Source of the DNA: Triticum aestivum
Lineage: Eukaryota; Streptophyta; Magnoliopsida; Poales; Poaceae
Direction of reading: 5' to 3'
DNA length: 64,000 nucleotides
NCBI RefSeq assembly: GCF_018294505.1
Contig: NC_057801.1
Span: forward strand, 435,962,201 to 436,026,200
Positions 46,079-58,206 of this stretch are shown here, in pieces. Every line of letters starts with the position of its first letter. Positions within the stretch are counted from its first letter, which is position 1. The translations under genes were made by a program, and so were the position numbers. The notes beneath the pieces are model-generated. The model did no database searches, was not told the origin of the DNA, and was given only the letters and a program-made list of their open reading frames with translations.

Positions 46079-48576
46079 GAGGTGCACCCTCTCCTGGAGA
46101 TCTGCTCTGGACGGGAACCCTGTTCCTTCCTGGCGAGCAAAGCCAGCCCAGCACGCCCGACGGCATCAGCCTCGACGCCCTTCATGGCGCGGAGATCGCC
46201 TGCGCGGCGAGCTGCCTCGCTGACCTCGTTGGCGATATTCACCTCTCCGACGAGCCGGCCTCCGACGCGGGCACCGGCTGCCCCGAGAGCCACCTCGTCA
46301 GCCTCCTCGACCAGCTTCATGTCACTAGCGAGCCTGCTGTGGACCTGGAGTCTGTTGGCTCCACCGACCCAGTGATCGTTGACTCCGACACGGCGTGGCT
46401 TGACGCATTCCCCACCAATGTGGTGATCTACGACGAGCCGCCTCCTCGCGAGCACAGCGGCGGGAGCACCGTCACAGAGGTGCTTGTCATCAACAGTGGC
46501 GAGCGCTTGGCTGGAGATGCTAGAGACCCACTCGATGCGGCGCTGCGAGACCTGGCGGCGCCCATCCCAGAAGACGCGGACGCTGAGACGCTGGAGGCAC
46601 GCCGTGTCCAGCTTCTCGAGAGCGCTAGCCGACTGGCCAACATGCGACGCCTCTCGGACGCCTATCGGCGCGAGATGGACAGAGCCGTCAGCGGCACGCC
46701 GGCTCCTGGGGGGCCTAGCCGCATTGGCCCTATCCGGCAGCGTGGCGGGACCATCGCCAGCATGTTCACGGCAGAATGCCCCGTCTACGCCACGCCTGCA
46801 GAGAACATCCGGGCCGCCCAGGCGGTGACGGATGAACTAGACAAGTACGAGGGCGACGAGCGTCGCCGCATGATGGAGCGAGTCTAGCAGCTCCTAGACG
46901 CGGCTGCCGCGTTGCACGAAGCCGGCTGCCGCACTGAAGAGCCCACCCCGTGGAATGAAGAGCCGCCCCATCGCCAAGATCACGGTGCGACATCCCGGAC
47001 ACCGACTGGCGGCGCCTGTGGAAGACGAGGCAACGAGCCGGCGGCTAGCCGAAGCGGGACTCGCCTTTCCATCGAGCGTGACGAAGACGGTCGCCATCGA
47101 GTGGTGGAGCGCCGGGGCGATCTTCCACCTCCTCCGCCTCGCGGAGCAAGACATCCCACTCCTCCGCCTGTCATGCACCCGACACTCGGCGACCAAGGTG
47201 GTCGCCGAGAAGGAGTCAGAGAGAACGACGCCCGCCATCGGATTGACCACCTCAAACGATCCCTGGCACTAGAAGAAGAAGATGCGCTGGGTCCACCCTG
47301 TTTCGGCCCACGAATCCGGGATGAACCCTTTCCCAAAGGGTTCACCCTTCCATGAGATACGCCCAAGTACACCGGTTCCGTGAAGCCGGAGGATTGGCTG
47401 GTCGACTACTCGACAGCCGTCAACATCGCAAACGGCAACAAGCGTGTTGCCGTGAAGTACGTCCCACTCATGCTTCAGGGTACAACCCGAACTTGGCTCA
47501 ATAGCCTGAAGCCCCGCAGCATCAACAGCTGGGTTGATTTCACCGAGGCCTTCATCCGCAACTTCACCAGCACCTACAAGCGGCCTCCCAAGCCCCGACA
47601 GCTCTCCTTGTGCGTCCAAGGGCCCACAGAATCGACTCGCGACTACCTCACGCACTGGGCCAAGCTGCGCAACTCCTGCGAAGGCGTGCACAAGGTGCAG
47701 GCAATCGAGTACTTCACTGCCGGGTGCCGAGAGGGCACCCTCCTCAAGCATCGACTCCTCTGCGATGAGCCTGCGATGCTCGACAAGCTGCTGATCATCG
47801 CCGACAAAACACGCCACGGTTGACTCCTCCATGAAGGCGGAAATCCTAGTGGATGCATCCGGCAAGGTGGCACCTCAGGCCCTCGGACTCTGGCTGGTGA
47901 GACCAGTCGGCGACAGCAACCAAGTGACAACAAGCGGAAGGCCACTCAGCCGGCTTCCTCCAGCCGGCAAGTGGCGACAATTGAGGATCAGCAGCCGGAA
48001 GGGCAGCCGGCACCCAAGCGGCAGAAGGGCGGCAAGTCCAATTGGTTGCCCGCCTTCTCTTATGAGCAGACCTTAGATGCACCTTGCAAGTTCCATAGCG
48101 GCGCAAAGCCGTCCAACCACACCACTCGGAAGTGTCACTCGCTCGCCAGAATCGCCAAGGGAGATGGACTCCTGCCTCCTCCGCCTGCCGGACCGCCGCC
48201 TCCTCAGCCCCAGCAGCCGGCGGCCCGACCAGTCGGCACCATACAAGACGAGTACCTAGAGGAGCACGGAGCTTATGTTGTGTTCACCAGTGTGGCCGAT
48301 GACAGACGCAGCAGACGGCAGCAACAACAAGAAGTGCAAGCAGTAGCCTCCAATACTCCTGAATTCATGCATTGGTCTGAGAAGCCTATCAGTTGGAGCA
48401 GGGCCGACCACCCGGAAGTGATGCCTTCCCCAGGTTCATACACCCTGGTCCTAGAAGCTACCTTTGCAACGGAGAGGCGAGCAGCGCGTTTCTCCAGAGT
48501 ATTGATAGATGGCGGCAGCAACATCAATATCCTGTACCATGACACAATGGAGAAGTTGGGAATCAAGCAGAAGTAG
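46079..48576 (+). pseudogene. Element B Gag and aspartic protease, broken
   Basis: One reading frame holds from just after the PBS to 48576, with stops at 46885 (TAG), 47353 (TGA), 47821 (TGA) and 48574 (TAG). No clear ATG is left near the start. The first 250 residues are acidic. The Retrotrans_gag domain lies at about 47,380-47,760 (WLNSLKPRSINSWVDFTEAF, TRDYLTHWAKL). A zinc-binding-like segment (CKFHSGAKPSNHTTRKC, near 48,085) follows. The protease has LIDGGSNINILY with the catalytic Asp codon at 48508, in the D-G-G-S form rather than D-S-G. The frame shifts between 48,577 and 48,704. Confidence 0.7.
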
Positions 48577-50465
48577 CTCATCCCAGTCGGACTGTATTCC
48601 ATGGCATAGTCCCTGGCCTTTCCTGCTCATCAGTCGGCAAGACACAGATTGATGTTCTCTTCGGAGACAAGAGTCATTTCCGCCGTGAGCCAGTTTGGTT
48701 CGAAGTGGTGGACCTCGAAAGCCCCAACCATGCACTGCTTGGCCGACTAGCTCTGGCCAAGTTCATGGCAGTCCCCCACTATGCTTACCTCAAGATGAAG
48801 ATGCCGAGTACCAAGGGGATCCTGACCGTAGTCGAAGACTACAAGAAGTCGGTCGCTTGCACCGCAGATAGCAGCCGGCTGGCCGAGTCCCTCGTGATTG
48901 CAGCCGAGAAGCGACTCCTTGACCGGGTGGTGGCGTTGGCAGGCAAGAAGCCGAAAATATCACCCATTCCCACGGAGTCGGAGGTTGAGGGCTCATTCAA
49001 GCCGGCCAAGGAAACAAAGAACATACCCTTGGACCCGGAGCACCCGGAGAGGCACGCAGTCATAGGTGCAAACCTTGACAACAAATAGGAAAGCGAGCTC
49101 GTCGATTTCCTCCCTGAGAATCGGGACATCTTCGCATGGTCTCCCAAAGACATGTCGGGTGTTCCGCCGGATTTTGCCGAGCACAAGTTACATGTCCGAC
49201 CTGACGCCAAGCCGGTCAGGCAGCCCTTGCGCCGCCTATCGGAAGAGAAGAGAAGAGTTGTTGGAGAAGAGATAGCCCGGCTTCTAGCAGCCGGATTCAT
49301 CATGGAAGTGTTCTTTCCAGAGTGGCTGGCCAACCCAGTCATAGTGCTGAAGAAGAATAAGCAGTGGCGCATGTGTATTGACTATACCAGCCTCAACAAA
49401 GCCTGCCCCAAAGATCCCTTTGCTCTGCCAAGAATTGATCAAGTGATAGACTCCACAGCCGAATGCGAGTTGTTGAGTTTCTTGGATGCATACTCAGGGT
49501 ATCATCAGATAAAGCTGAACCCGGCCGACAGGCTGAAGACCGCCTTCATCACGCCATTTGGAGCCTTCTGTTACCTGACCATGACATTCGGCTTGCGAAA
49601 CGCCAGCGCCACGTTTCAGCGTTGCATGCAGAAGTGCCTCCTGAAGCAACTCGGCAGAAATGCCCATGTCTATGTGGATGATGTGGTGGTGAAGACGGAG
49701 AAGCGTGGCACGCTGCTAGAAGACCTCAAGGAAACTTTTGAGAACTTGCGCCGATTCTAGATCAAGCTCAACCCGGAGAAATGTGTCTTTGGAGTACCAG
49801 CCGGCCAGCTTCTTGGCTTTCTGGTCTCAGAGCCCGGCATAGAGAGCAACCCGGTGAAGATCAAGGCCATTGAGAAGATGGAGGTGCCCACCCGACTGCT
49901 GGACATGCAGAAATTCACCGGCTGCCTGGCATCAGTTAGCCGTTTCATCAGTCGGCTGGGCGAGAAGGCCCTTCCTCTGTACCAACTTATGAAGAAGACC
50001 AGTTTTTTCGAGTGGAACGACAAGGCGGACGAAGCCTTTTCCCAGCTCAATAAGATGTAGGCAACCCCGCCTATCCTGGCAGCTCCGACTGAGAAGGAGC
50101 CCATGCTCCTCTACATCGCTGCCACCAGTCGGGTTGTCAGCACAGTCATTGTGATAGAGCTCAAGGAGGAGGGTAGAGCATTGCTGGTCGAGAGACCGGT
50201 ATATTACTTGAGTGAAGTGTTGTCCACCTCCCAGCAAAACTACCCACATTATCAGAAGATGTGCTATGGTGTGCACTTTGCCGCTAAGAAGCTGAAGCCT
50301 TACTTTCAAGAGCACCCAATAACCGTCATCTGCACGGCTCCGCTTGCCGAGATCATTGGAAGCCGGGATGCTTCTGGCCGAGTGGCCAAATGGGCTATTG
50401 ATCTGGCCCCTTACACCATCTACTACCAGCCTCGCACCGCCATCAAGTCACAAGTGTTGGCTGAC
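48577..50465 (+). pseudogene. Element B reverse transcriptase and first RNase H
   Basis: From 48705 to 50465 the frame is continuous, with only three TAG stops (49086, 49758, 50058). RT motifs: WRMCIDYTSLNKACPKD, SFLDAYSGYHQIKL (catalytic Asp), FGLRNASATFQRCM and YVDDVVVK (49671 on), all with catalytic residues kept. The connection/RNase H region follows (PLYQLMKK, LLYIAATSRVVSTV, QQNYPHYQKMCYGV) to LAD at 50465, where a solo LTR interrupts the codon series. With the LTR and one TSD removed, the frame continues directly. Confidence 0.75.
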
Positions 50466-52033
50466 TGCTACGTCTCGAGCTTGCGTTGGTTTTCCCCAAA
50501 GAGGAGAGGATGATGCATCACAGTAGCGTAAGTATTTCCCTCAGTTTTTGAGAACCAAGGTATCAATCTAGTAGGAGGTCACGCGCAAGTCCCTCGTACC
50601 TGCACAACACAATAGCAACTCGCAACCAATGCTTAGGGGTTGTCAATCCCTTCACGGTCACTTACGAGAGTGAGATCTGATAGAGATAATATTTTTGGTA
50701 TTTTTGATAGATAGATGCAAAGTAAAAAGTAAAGGCAAAGTAAAAACAAAGCAAGTAAATAAAGTGATATAGACTGATATGATGAGAATAGACACGGGGG
50801 CCATAGGTTTCACTAGTGGCTTCTCTCAAGAGCATAAGTATTCTACGGTGGGTGAACAAATTACTGTTGAGCAATTGATAGAATTGAGCATAGTTATGAG
50901 TATATCTAGGCAATGATCATGTATATAGGCATCACGTCCATGACAAGTAGACTGAAACAATTCTGCATCTTCTACTATTACTCCACTCATCGACCGCTAT
51001 CCAGCATGCATCTAGAGTATTAAGTTAAAAACAGAGTAACACCTTAAACAAGATGACATGATGTAGAGGGATAGATTCATGCAATATGATAAAAACCCCA
51101 TCTTGTTATCCTCGATGGCAACAATACAATACGTGCCTTGCAACTCTTTCTGTCACTGAGTAAGGACACCGCAAGATTGAACCCAAAGCCATGCACTTCT
51201 CCCATTGCAAGAACGACCAATATAGTTGGCCAAACCAAACGGATAATTCGAAGAGACTTGCAAAGATAACTCAATCATACATAAGAGAATTCAGAGAAGA
51301 ATCAAATATTTTCCATAGATAAGTTGGATCATAAACCCACAATTCATCGGTCTCAACAAACACACCGCAAAAAGAAGATTACATCGAATAGATCTCCACA
51401 AGAGAGGGGGAGAACATTGTATTGAGATCCCAAAAGAGAGAAGAAGCCATCTAGCTACTAGCTATGGACCCGAAGGTCTGAAGTAAACTACTCACACTTC
51501 ATCGGAGGGGCTATGGTGTTGATGTAGAAGCCCTCCGTGGTGGATGCCCCCTCCGGCGGAGCTCCGGAACAGGCCCCAAGATGGGATCTCGTGGATACAG
51601 AAGGTTGCGGCGGTGGAATTAGGTTTTTGGCTCCTCTTCTGATCATACGGGGATACGTAGGTATATATAGGAGGAAGGAGTACGTCGGTGGAGCTCCGAG
51701 GGGCCCACGATGTAGGGGGCGTGCCCAGGGGGGCGCGCCCTCCACCCTCGTGACCTCATCGGAAGCTTCTTGGAGTAGGGTCCAAGTCTCCTGGATCATG
51801 TTCGGTGAGAAAATCACGTTCCCGAAGGTTTCATTCCGTTTGGACTCCGTTTGATATTCCGTTTCTTCGAAATACTGAAATAGGCAAAAACAGCAATTCT
51901 GGGCTGGGCCTTCGGTTAATAGGTTAGTCCCAAAAATAATATAAAAGTGGAAAATAAAGCCCAATATAGTCCAAAACAGTAGATAAAGTAGCATGGAGCA
52001 ATCAAAAATTATAGATACGTTGGAGACGTATCA
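50466..52033 (-). mobile_element. Solo LTR, Sabrina-type (1,568 bp), TSD CTGAC
   Basis: Plus-strand ends are TGCTACGTCTCGAGC and GGAGACGTATCA. It is flanked by CTGAC on both sides (50461-50465 and 52034-52038). No interior is present. It is colinear with the truncated LTR at 15700-17217. Minus-strand orientation follows from the TGATACGTCTCCAACG start. Confidence 0.92.
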
Positions 52034-53316
52034 CTGACTTCCTTGTCGACTGGGCCGAGACCCAGTACCTACCGCCAGCACGAGACTCCACCCATTGGCG
52101 GATGCATTTTGATGGTTCGAAGATGCGCACCGGTTTGGGAGCCAACATCGTCCTCACCTCTCCCAAAGGAGACAAGCTCAAATATGTGTTGCAAGTCCAT
52201 TTTGCCGCCTCCAACAACGTAGCAGAATATGAGGCACTCATACACGGACTCCAGCTTGCCAAGGAACTCGGCATTCGCCGGATCCTGTGCTATGGTGACT
52301 CTGACTTGGTGGTCCAGCAGTCGTCAGGCGACTGGGACGCCAAGGACATGAATATGGCAAGCTACCACTTCCTCGTGCAGCAACTCAGCGGATACTTTGA
52401 CAGGTGTGAGTTCCTTCATGTGCCAAGAAATGATAATGAGCAAGCAGATGCCTTGGCACGGATCGGCTCCACCCGACAGGCGATACTAGCCGGCGTCGCC
52501 TTGCAGCACCTCTTCAAGCCATCTGTCAAGCCATCACCAGAGTCCGACTCCATCTTCATGCCGACCCCTCCTGAAGCAGTCGGATCCGACTTGAGGATAC
52601 CAGAAGCCGGCGCGGGGACTTCGGCAGGCGGCCCAGGGACTATAGCCGGCCCGGGAATTCCAGAGCCCGTCCCGGGGACTGCAGCAGTCGGCCCAGGGAC
52701 TGCAGCAGTCGGCATGGGGACTTCTTCAAGACAGCAGGCGGTAGCCGACTTCAACCTGCTGCCTCCTAGCCCAACCGCCCTCGTACAAGTTGCTATCGTG
52801 GCAGTCGGAGAGATAGCAGCACCATCATGGGCTCAACCTATCCTCAAATTCCTGGTAGACAAAGAGCTGCCAGCCGACGAGACCCTGGCCCGACAAGTGC
52901 AACGACGAGCAGCGACATACACCATAGTCAACAAAGAGCTAGTTCAGCATAGTGTGACTGGTGTGTACCAGCGCTGTGTGGAGCCGGACCAGGGCCAAGC
53001 AATCCTCAGAGATATTCACCAGGGTGAATGTGGTCACCACGCGGCCTCAAGAGCTCTCGTGCCAAAGCTTTTCGCCATGGCTTCTTCTGGCCGACTGCTC
53101 TTGAAGAGGCCAAAGAATTGGTCCAGAAGTGCCAAGGGTGCCAGAGATTCCGCTCCAAGCCTCATTTGCCAGCTTCTGCACTCAAGACTATTCCCATTGC
53201 TTGGCCTTTTTGCTGTTTGGGTTTTGGATATGGTGGGGCCATTCAAGACAGCCTGAGGTGGCATGACTCATCTGCTTGTCGCTGTGGACAAGTTCACCTA
53301 GTGGATAGAGGCCAAG
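52034..53316 (+). pseudogene. Element B archaeal-type RNase H and integrase zinc finger
   Basis: The second RNase H has the D-E-D-D set: MHFDGSKMRTGLGA, AEYEALIHGLQLA, YGDSDLVVQQ and NEQADALARIGS (52,090-52,470). A Gly/Pro/Ala-rich linker with four loose repeats of GPGTAAVG type (52,600-52,730) follows. Then comes the integrase HHCC region: HQGECGHH with its two His, then, in another frame, CQGCQRF. A frameshift near 53,055 and a return near 53,210 flank this segment. The first core Asp (DMVGPF) is at about 53,227. A TAG (53299-53301) follows before the next solo LTR. Confidence 0.72.
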
Positions 53317-53964
53317 TGTCACGACCGGTTTTTCAATAAAATACTTATTGAGAAAATCGATCTTTTGATCCCAGTATAGGAAAAGTCATCCTCGCTGGTA
53401 GACAAATACTTGATAAACAGAGGACCAATAGAATTAAATATATTACAGGGTTGAGCTGAGGCTTCTCAACAAATTATTACAAACTCGCCAATATCTTACA
53501 TAAGGGCGGTTATGACACAGCGGGTGGTGACATGCTACTAGCTCGAGATAAAAGTGGTGGTGGATAACTTGACTACTAACTGGCGATTCATCGAGCGTCG
53601 AGGTGAGGCTCGATGTATTTATTTCTGGGGTGGCGGAAGCGGATATAGTACAGTGACCAAATGCAGGATCGCACGGGACTGACTGGGACTCCTCTAGGCG
53701 TCAGACTCGCTATCGAACTCTTCATCCATAAGATTGCCTTCATCAACATCTGGCCAAATCAACAAGCCAGGTGAGTACTTTGAAAGTACTCGCAAGACAG
53801 TTCGGACAAAAGATATAATAAATGTATGCATGAATGCATCATGAACAAAAATAATGATGCTCATCCCAATGATAAAGTTGTTGCATGACTTGATAAATAA
53901 ATAAATAACTGAAAACCGATCGGGTGTCTAGAGCGACGCCTCGAAAGGTAAACAAATAAAGTTC

Positions 53965-54411
53965 ATGCCGCAGTCGGGCGTCTAAGCGACACCACATAAA
54001 GGGCTTATAAAAGAAATGCCATAGTCGGACGTCTGAGCGACATCACAGAAAGGGCTTATAAAAGAAATACCACAGTCGGGCGTCTGAGCGACATCGCAGA
54101 AAGGGCTTGCAAAAGAAATGCCATAGTCGGACGTCTGAGCGACATCACAGAAAGGGCTTGCAAAAGAAATGCCACAGTCGGACGTCTGAGCGACATCACA
54201 GAAAGGGGTTGCAAAAGAAATGCCACAGTCGGACGTCTGAGCGACATCACAGAAAGGGCTTATATCAAAAGTAAATAACAAGTATGCCACAGTCGGACGT
54301 CTGATTGACGTCACAGAAAGGGCTTATATCAAATGTAAATAACAAGTATGCCACAGTCGGACGTCTGAGCGACGTCACTGAAAGGGCTTATATCAAAAGT
54401 AAATAACAGGT
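53965..54411. repeat. Minisatellite: five 51-bp and three 64-bp units
   Basis: Units start at 53965, 54016, 54067, 54118, 54169 (51 bp each), then 54220, 54284 and 54348 (64 bp each). All share ATGCCACAGTCGGACGTCTG and differ in the tail. Since 51 is a multiple of three, a minus-strand frame reads as a repeated 17-residue unit; I regard that frame as non-functional. A decayed extra unit precedes at about 53,914. Confidence 0.95.
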
Positions 54412-55394
54412 TAGTCCATCCACAAGAATAAACTTTTAACCGGATTTACACACATGTAGTCCACCGGAGTTTTGTCACTGAGGCTGATATCTGACAAGAT
54501 AAGATGAATACAGTACTTGGACAAGTACAAGATGATTTAAAGAATTTGTGACTCTGCAGAGTTTGTACTAACTGACCACAGCCAATGGATTTCTGTAGTC
54601 ACGAAGGACTAGTTCCGTCTATGGTATTTCGGTAGAAACTCATTTAACCAGTACACACCCATTTCACCTCATGATGCCAGGAATCACCCTAGACAACGTC
54701 CAAGAAAAACTTTGAGATCGGGAGGTCACAACCTCAAATAGCATGGGATCAAATTTCTATACGCGCGCTCTAAGGGGTGCCCCCCTCTCGGTCCCAACCG
54801 GAAACACCCATGCCCCCTGACCGGATGACGGGCTTTAATCCAGGGCCATGGAACCCTCATCCCGGCCTCTCTACTTGGTGTGTACCAAGAAAACGGTTTG
54901 CAACTTACTAAGCCATATTCCTTGCGGAAAACAAGTGGCAGTACAGGAAGGAAATGAATGGGAATGTGATTTGATTCACGATGACACTGAAGTCAAATAA
55001 TCTGGCATAAGACTGGCATGCCACAACACTGCCATCTTACCCATCCTCATGCCATCACATGGCCATGCCAATATGTATCCAACAACATATGGCTTTCCGA
55101 AACTTACCTTCCACTTTTGTGCATGAAATATAACATTCAAAGAAATGTTCATAAACATGCCATGAAACTCCTAAATGCAAACATGCAACAAACACTCATC
55201 ATATCAAGAGTTCAAACATGCTTGCCTGGTTCAGAGTAGTCAGAGTCTAACTGGGTGAAGTTCGCGGCTCCGTCACCTCCTCCGGTATCTCTGTGTTCAG
55301 TGCACCTTTCCGCGTCGGTGGGTGGTGTAGAGGTCGCCGGCGAGCACCACGTCGACGGCGGCCCTTGCTCCGGCGGACGGTGGTTCGGGCTCCC

Positions 55395-55401
55395 TTTTAT
55401 A
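55395..55401 (-). promoter_or_regulatory. TATA box of the 3.4-kb solo LTR
   Basis: The minus strand reads CCTATAAAAGGGAGC. It is the only strong TATA box in this LTR and gives its transcription direction. Confidence 0.55.
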
Positions 55402-56688
55402 GGCGATCCGGGGCGGTGGCCGTGAACGGAGTTCTTCGGTGATGGTTACGGCGGCGCAGCGATTTGTCGGGGAGGTTTAGGCGGTTGATCATCGACGTGG
55501 AGGTCCATGGGCTCCGTTTAGCATCTAACCTTGGTCGGATCGGGCGTGCTGGCTGGCTTCGGCAGAACGGGGCGGCGTGGGCCCGTCGGCGGCAGAGGGC
55601 GCGCCCTGAGCTTGTCGGGCCACGGCGACAGTGCTGCGGGGGTGCGCTGGCATGCATGAGCCACGCGGAGGCCTAGGGAGCAAAGGGCGGCGCAGAACGA
55701 CGTTGTGCCGCAGGGTTGCCTCCTGTCAGTCGCCACGGGAGGTCCCGACGCCGCAGAAGACACCAGCGAGGGCGGGCCAGGGTGCTGCCGACGCCAGGAA
55801 CCGGCCAAGTGCGCGTGCGGCGCTCTGGACAGGGAGGAGGGGCTGTGCGCAACGCGCCAGGCGCACTGTCGACGCGTGACCGAACTCTGACGAAGAAAAC
55901 GACACTGAATCTCTCTGAACTTCTAAATCTCTCTGAAAGTGCAAAGAAACAGTGCAGGCCAGGTGTTCGACAGAATGATTTTGGTATGTGGGAGTTTCTC
56001 CTTGAGCAGATTTTGGTGGAGTGGTCTCTCATTGCAACTGGGGGTTGCCTGAATTTTTGTGGAATTTTTGGAGAAGTGGAGATATGAATTTCACCAAATT
56101 TGACAAATCTGGTCCAAACTTGCAGAGGGTGAAATTTGAAAAATTTGAAAAGAAAAAGAGTGGATCTTGATGGTTCTAGGTTGTGGTTACCAAGGACCAT
56201 CCAGAGGAGTTGGTTTGGGATCAAGAATCAAAGGCATTTAGGTACTTGCTTTGCAAATCACCTAGGTTCAAAATAATGGACAGAATTGTTTTGGGAAAAG
56301 AAATAAATGAGATAAAATCCAAAAATGAGTTGGACTTGTTGGGACAGAAAAATATGGATTTCCCCAAAGTGGAAGGAGGGGTTTTGGTAAGTTTTACCAT
56401 ATGAGACATGGTAAAATCATGAGTGGTTTCAATATAAGAGAAGACCCAAAACTCCTAGGATTTTCTTTTAAAAGAAAATAAATCCCAAAATAAATTTGAG
56501 AAGGTGTCAAACAGAAGAAAGGTTTTTAATAACCAAACACCAGGGTTGAAGAAGATACCAAAATAAAATCCATGCCAAAGGGGAAAAAGTTTTGAGAGAG
56601 AGGTTTTTGGAAGGATTTAAATGACCTTCTTCAAATCCAGCAAAGTTCTTTCTGAAAACAAAAACCATAAAATTTTTGGAGTGTCACA

Positions 56689-57383
56689 CCAAGCCAATCA
56701 AGAAAGTGAATGGGCCGACTGCCGTGACTTTCATCGCCGACATCACCACTCGGTACGGCATACCACATAGCATCATCACCGACAATGGCACAAACTTTGC
56801 CAAAGGAGGCTTGGCTCGTTTCTGCACGACGCAGGGTATCCGACTGGACTTCGCGTCCGTTGCCCACCCACAGTCAAACGGCCAGGTTGAGCGAGCAAAC
56901 GGCCTCATCTTGTCCGGCATCAAGCCCCGACTAGTCGAGCCTCTAGAGCGTTCGGCCGGCTACTGGCTCGACGAGCCACCGGCCGTCCTCTGGAGCCTGC
57001 GCATGACTCCGAACAAGTCGACCGGCTTCACGCCCTTCTTCCTCGTTTACGGTGCTGAAGCCGTCATCCCAACGGACATAGAGTTCGACTCCCCACGAGT
57101 CACCATGTACACCGAGGCGGACGCCAAGGAGGCGCGAGAAGACAATGTCGACCTAGTGGAAGAGGGCCGGCTGTTGGCGCTCAGCCGGTCCGCCATCTAC
57201 CAGTAGAGTCTGCGCCAATACTACAACCGCAAGGTGAAGCCAAGATCCTTCCAGGAGGGAGACCTTGTGCTCCGGCTGATCTAGCGAACAGCTGGCCAGC
57301 ACAAGCTCTCGGCGTCCTGGGAAGGCCCCTTCATCATTAGCAAGGTGCTGGGCAACGACTCCTACTATCTGATCGACGCTTAG
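56689..57383 (+). pseudogene. Element B integrase core and C-terminus
   Basis: It resumes directly after the solo LTR with PIKKVNGPTAVTFIADI. The core keeps the second Asp (IITDNGTNF, codon 56781) and the Glu (NGQVERANG, codon 56889). VYGAEAVIPTDIEF and a C-terminal FQEGDLVLRL...WEGPFII segment follow. TAG stops lie at 57204, 57282 and 57381, all in the same frame. The true end is probably shortly after 57,470 (RRFYS). Confidence 0.78.
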
Positions 57384-58187
57384 AAGCCCAGAGCACGCAA
57401 AAGAGATGATTCGGGCAAGGAGATGGAGAGGCCGTGGAATGCAAACCTCCTCCGGAGATTTTACAGTTGAAAGCAGTATGTATCACGCTACCTTTTGTAT
57501 TATGTACAAAGACTCCGGGTCCCCCAAGACGAACTCGGGGACTGCCCTCCTTTTATCTATATGATAAGTGTTATGCCCATGAGTGTGCCTTGTTATTTAT
57601 TTCCTCCTGGCACCGGGTCGACCAGTCGGCCCGGAGGTTTGCCGCCTTCTACTATATGCCGCCTCCTGCAGCCGGACAAGTAATGTGTTGGCACCTAAAA
57701 CTCCTTTTGTCAGAAGCCACAGCTCGCAGAGCGACTACATGGCGGGCAGAGGCGGCAAGACAGTGCCCACATGAAAAATGGTTAAGGAAAAAGCGCATAT
57801 AGCCGAGGTCGGCACCATACCTGCCCGGCCGGCTGCCGAGCAGCCGGCTGGCCGGCTTCTACTTCCCTTGCCCAAACCTCCAAATGGCTAAGTACTTGCC
57901 CTCCCGCAAAAAAGCTAACTACTCAAACCAGCCATAGTCTGCAGAGCGGCTGCCTGGCTGGCAAGAGGATAGCTAAAGGAGGGCGGCAAAGGAAAAAATC
58001 ATGGAGTATAGGCAAGGAAAGTTAGAAATCGGCAGAACAAAGCATAAAGTTGCGATAGAATATTTACATAGATAAAGGCCCATCGAGCGGCATTCAACAA
58101 AGTTTGATATACACCCCCAGGTGGAATTGTGCGAATTTAACAAATATGTCCAGACCAAGCAAGCAGGAAAAGAAAAAGATAAACACC
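57384..58187. other. Element B spacer between integrase and aORF
   Basis: It contains the last codons of the integrase frame, an AT-rich stretch and GCCGGC-rich words (57,820-57,860). No supported gene. The convergent ends of pol (plus) and aORF (minus) meet here, so it should hold both poly(A) regions. Confidence 0.4.
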
Positions 58188-58206
58188 CTAGGGAGCAGCG
58201 GAGTAT

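Larger units (their letters stand above)
53317..56688 (-). mobile_element. 3.4-kb solo LTR with TSD CCAAG
   Basis: It starts TGTCACGACCGG and ends GGAGTGTCACA on the plus strand. It is flanked by CCAAG on both sides (53312-53316, 56689-56693), exactly splitting the integrase codons. A minus-strand TATA box (TATAAAA, 55401-55395) sets the orientation. It contains a minisatellite (53965-54411), a GC-rich part (55,260-55,890) and AT-rich ends. No retroelement protein or internal LTR border is visible, so I read it as one solo LTR of a long-LTR family, unless it is a short non-coding element. Confidence 0.75.

Noticed and set aside
53982..54314. Minus-strand frame with repeated 17-residue unit; also a CRISPR-like look
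   Set aside because: It is the translation of a 51-bp minisatellite. Repeats are contiguous with no unique spacers, in a plant LTR, so neither a gene nor a CRISPR array.
55260..55890. CpG-rich stretch as a host gene promoter or CpG island
   Set aside because: It lies inside a TSD-bounded LTR with its own TATA box, and no host exon follows.
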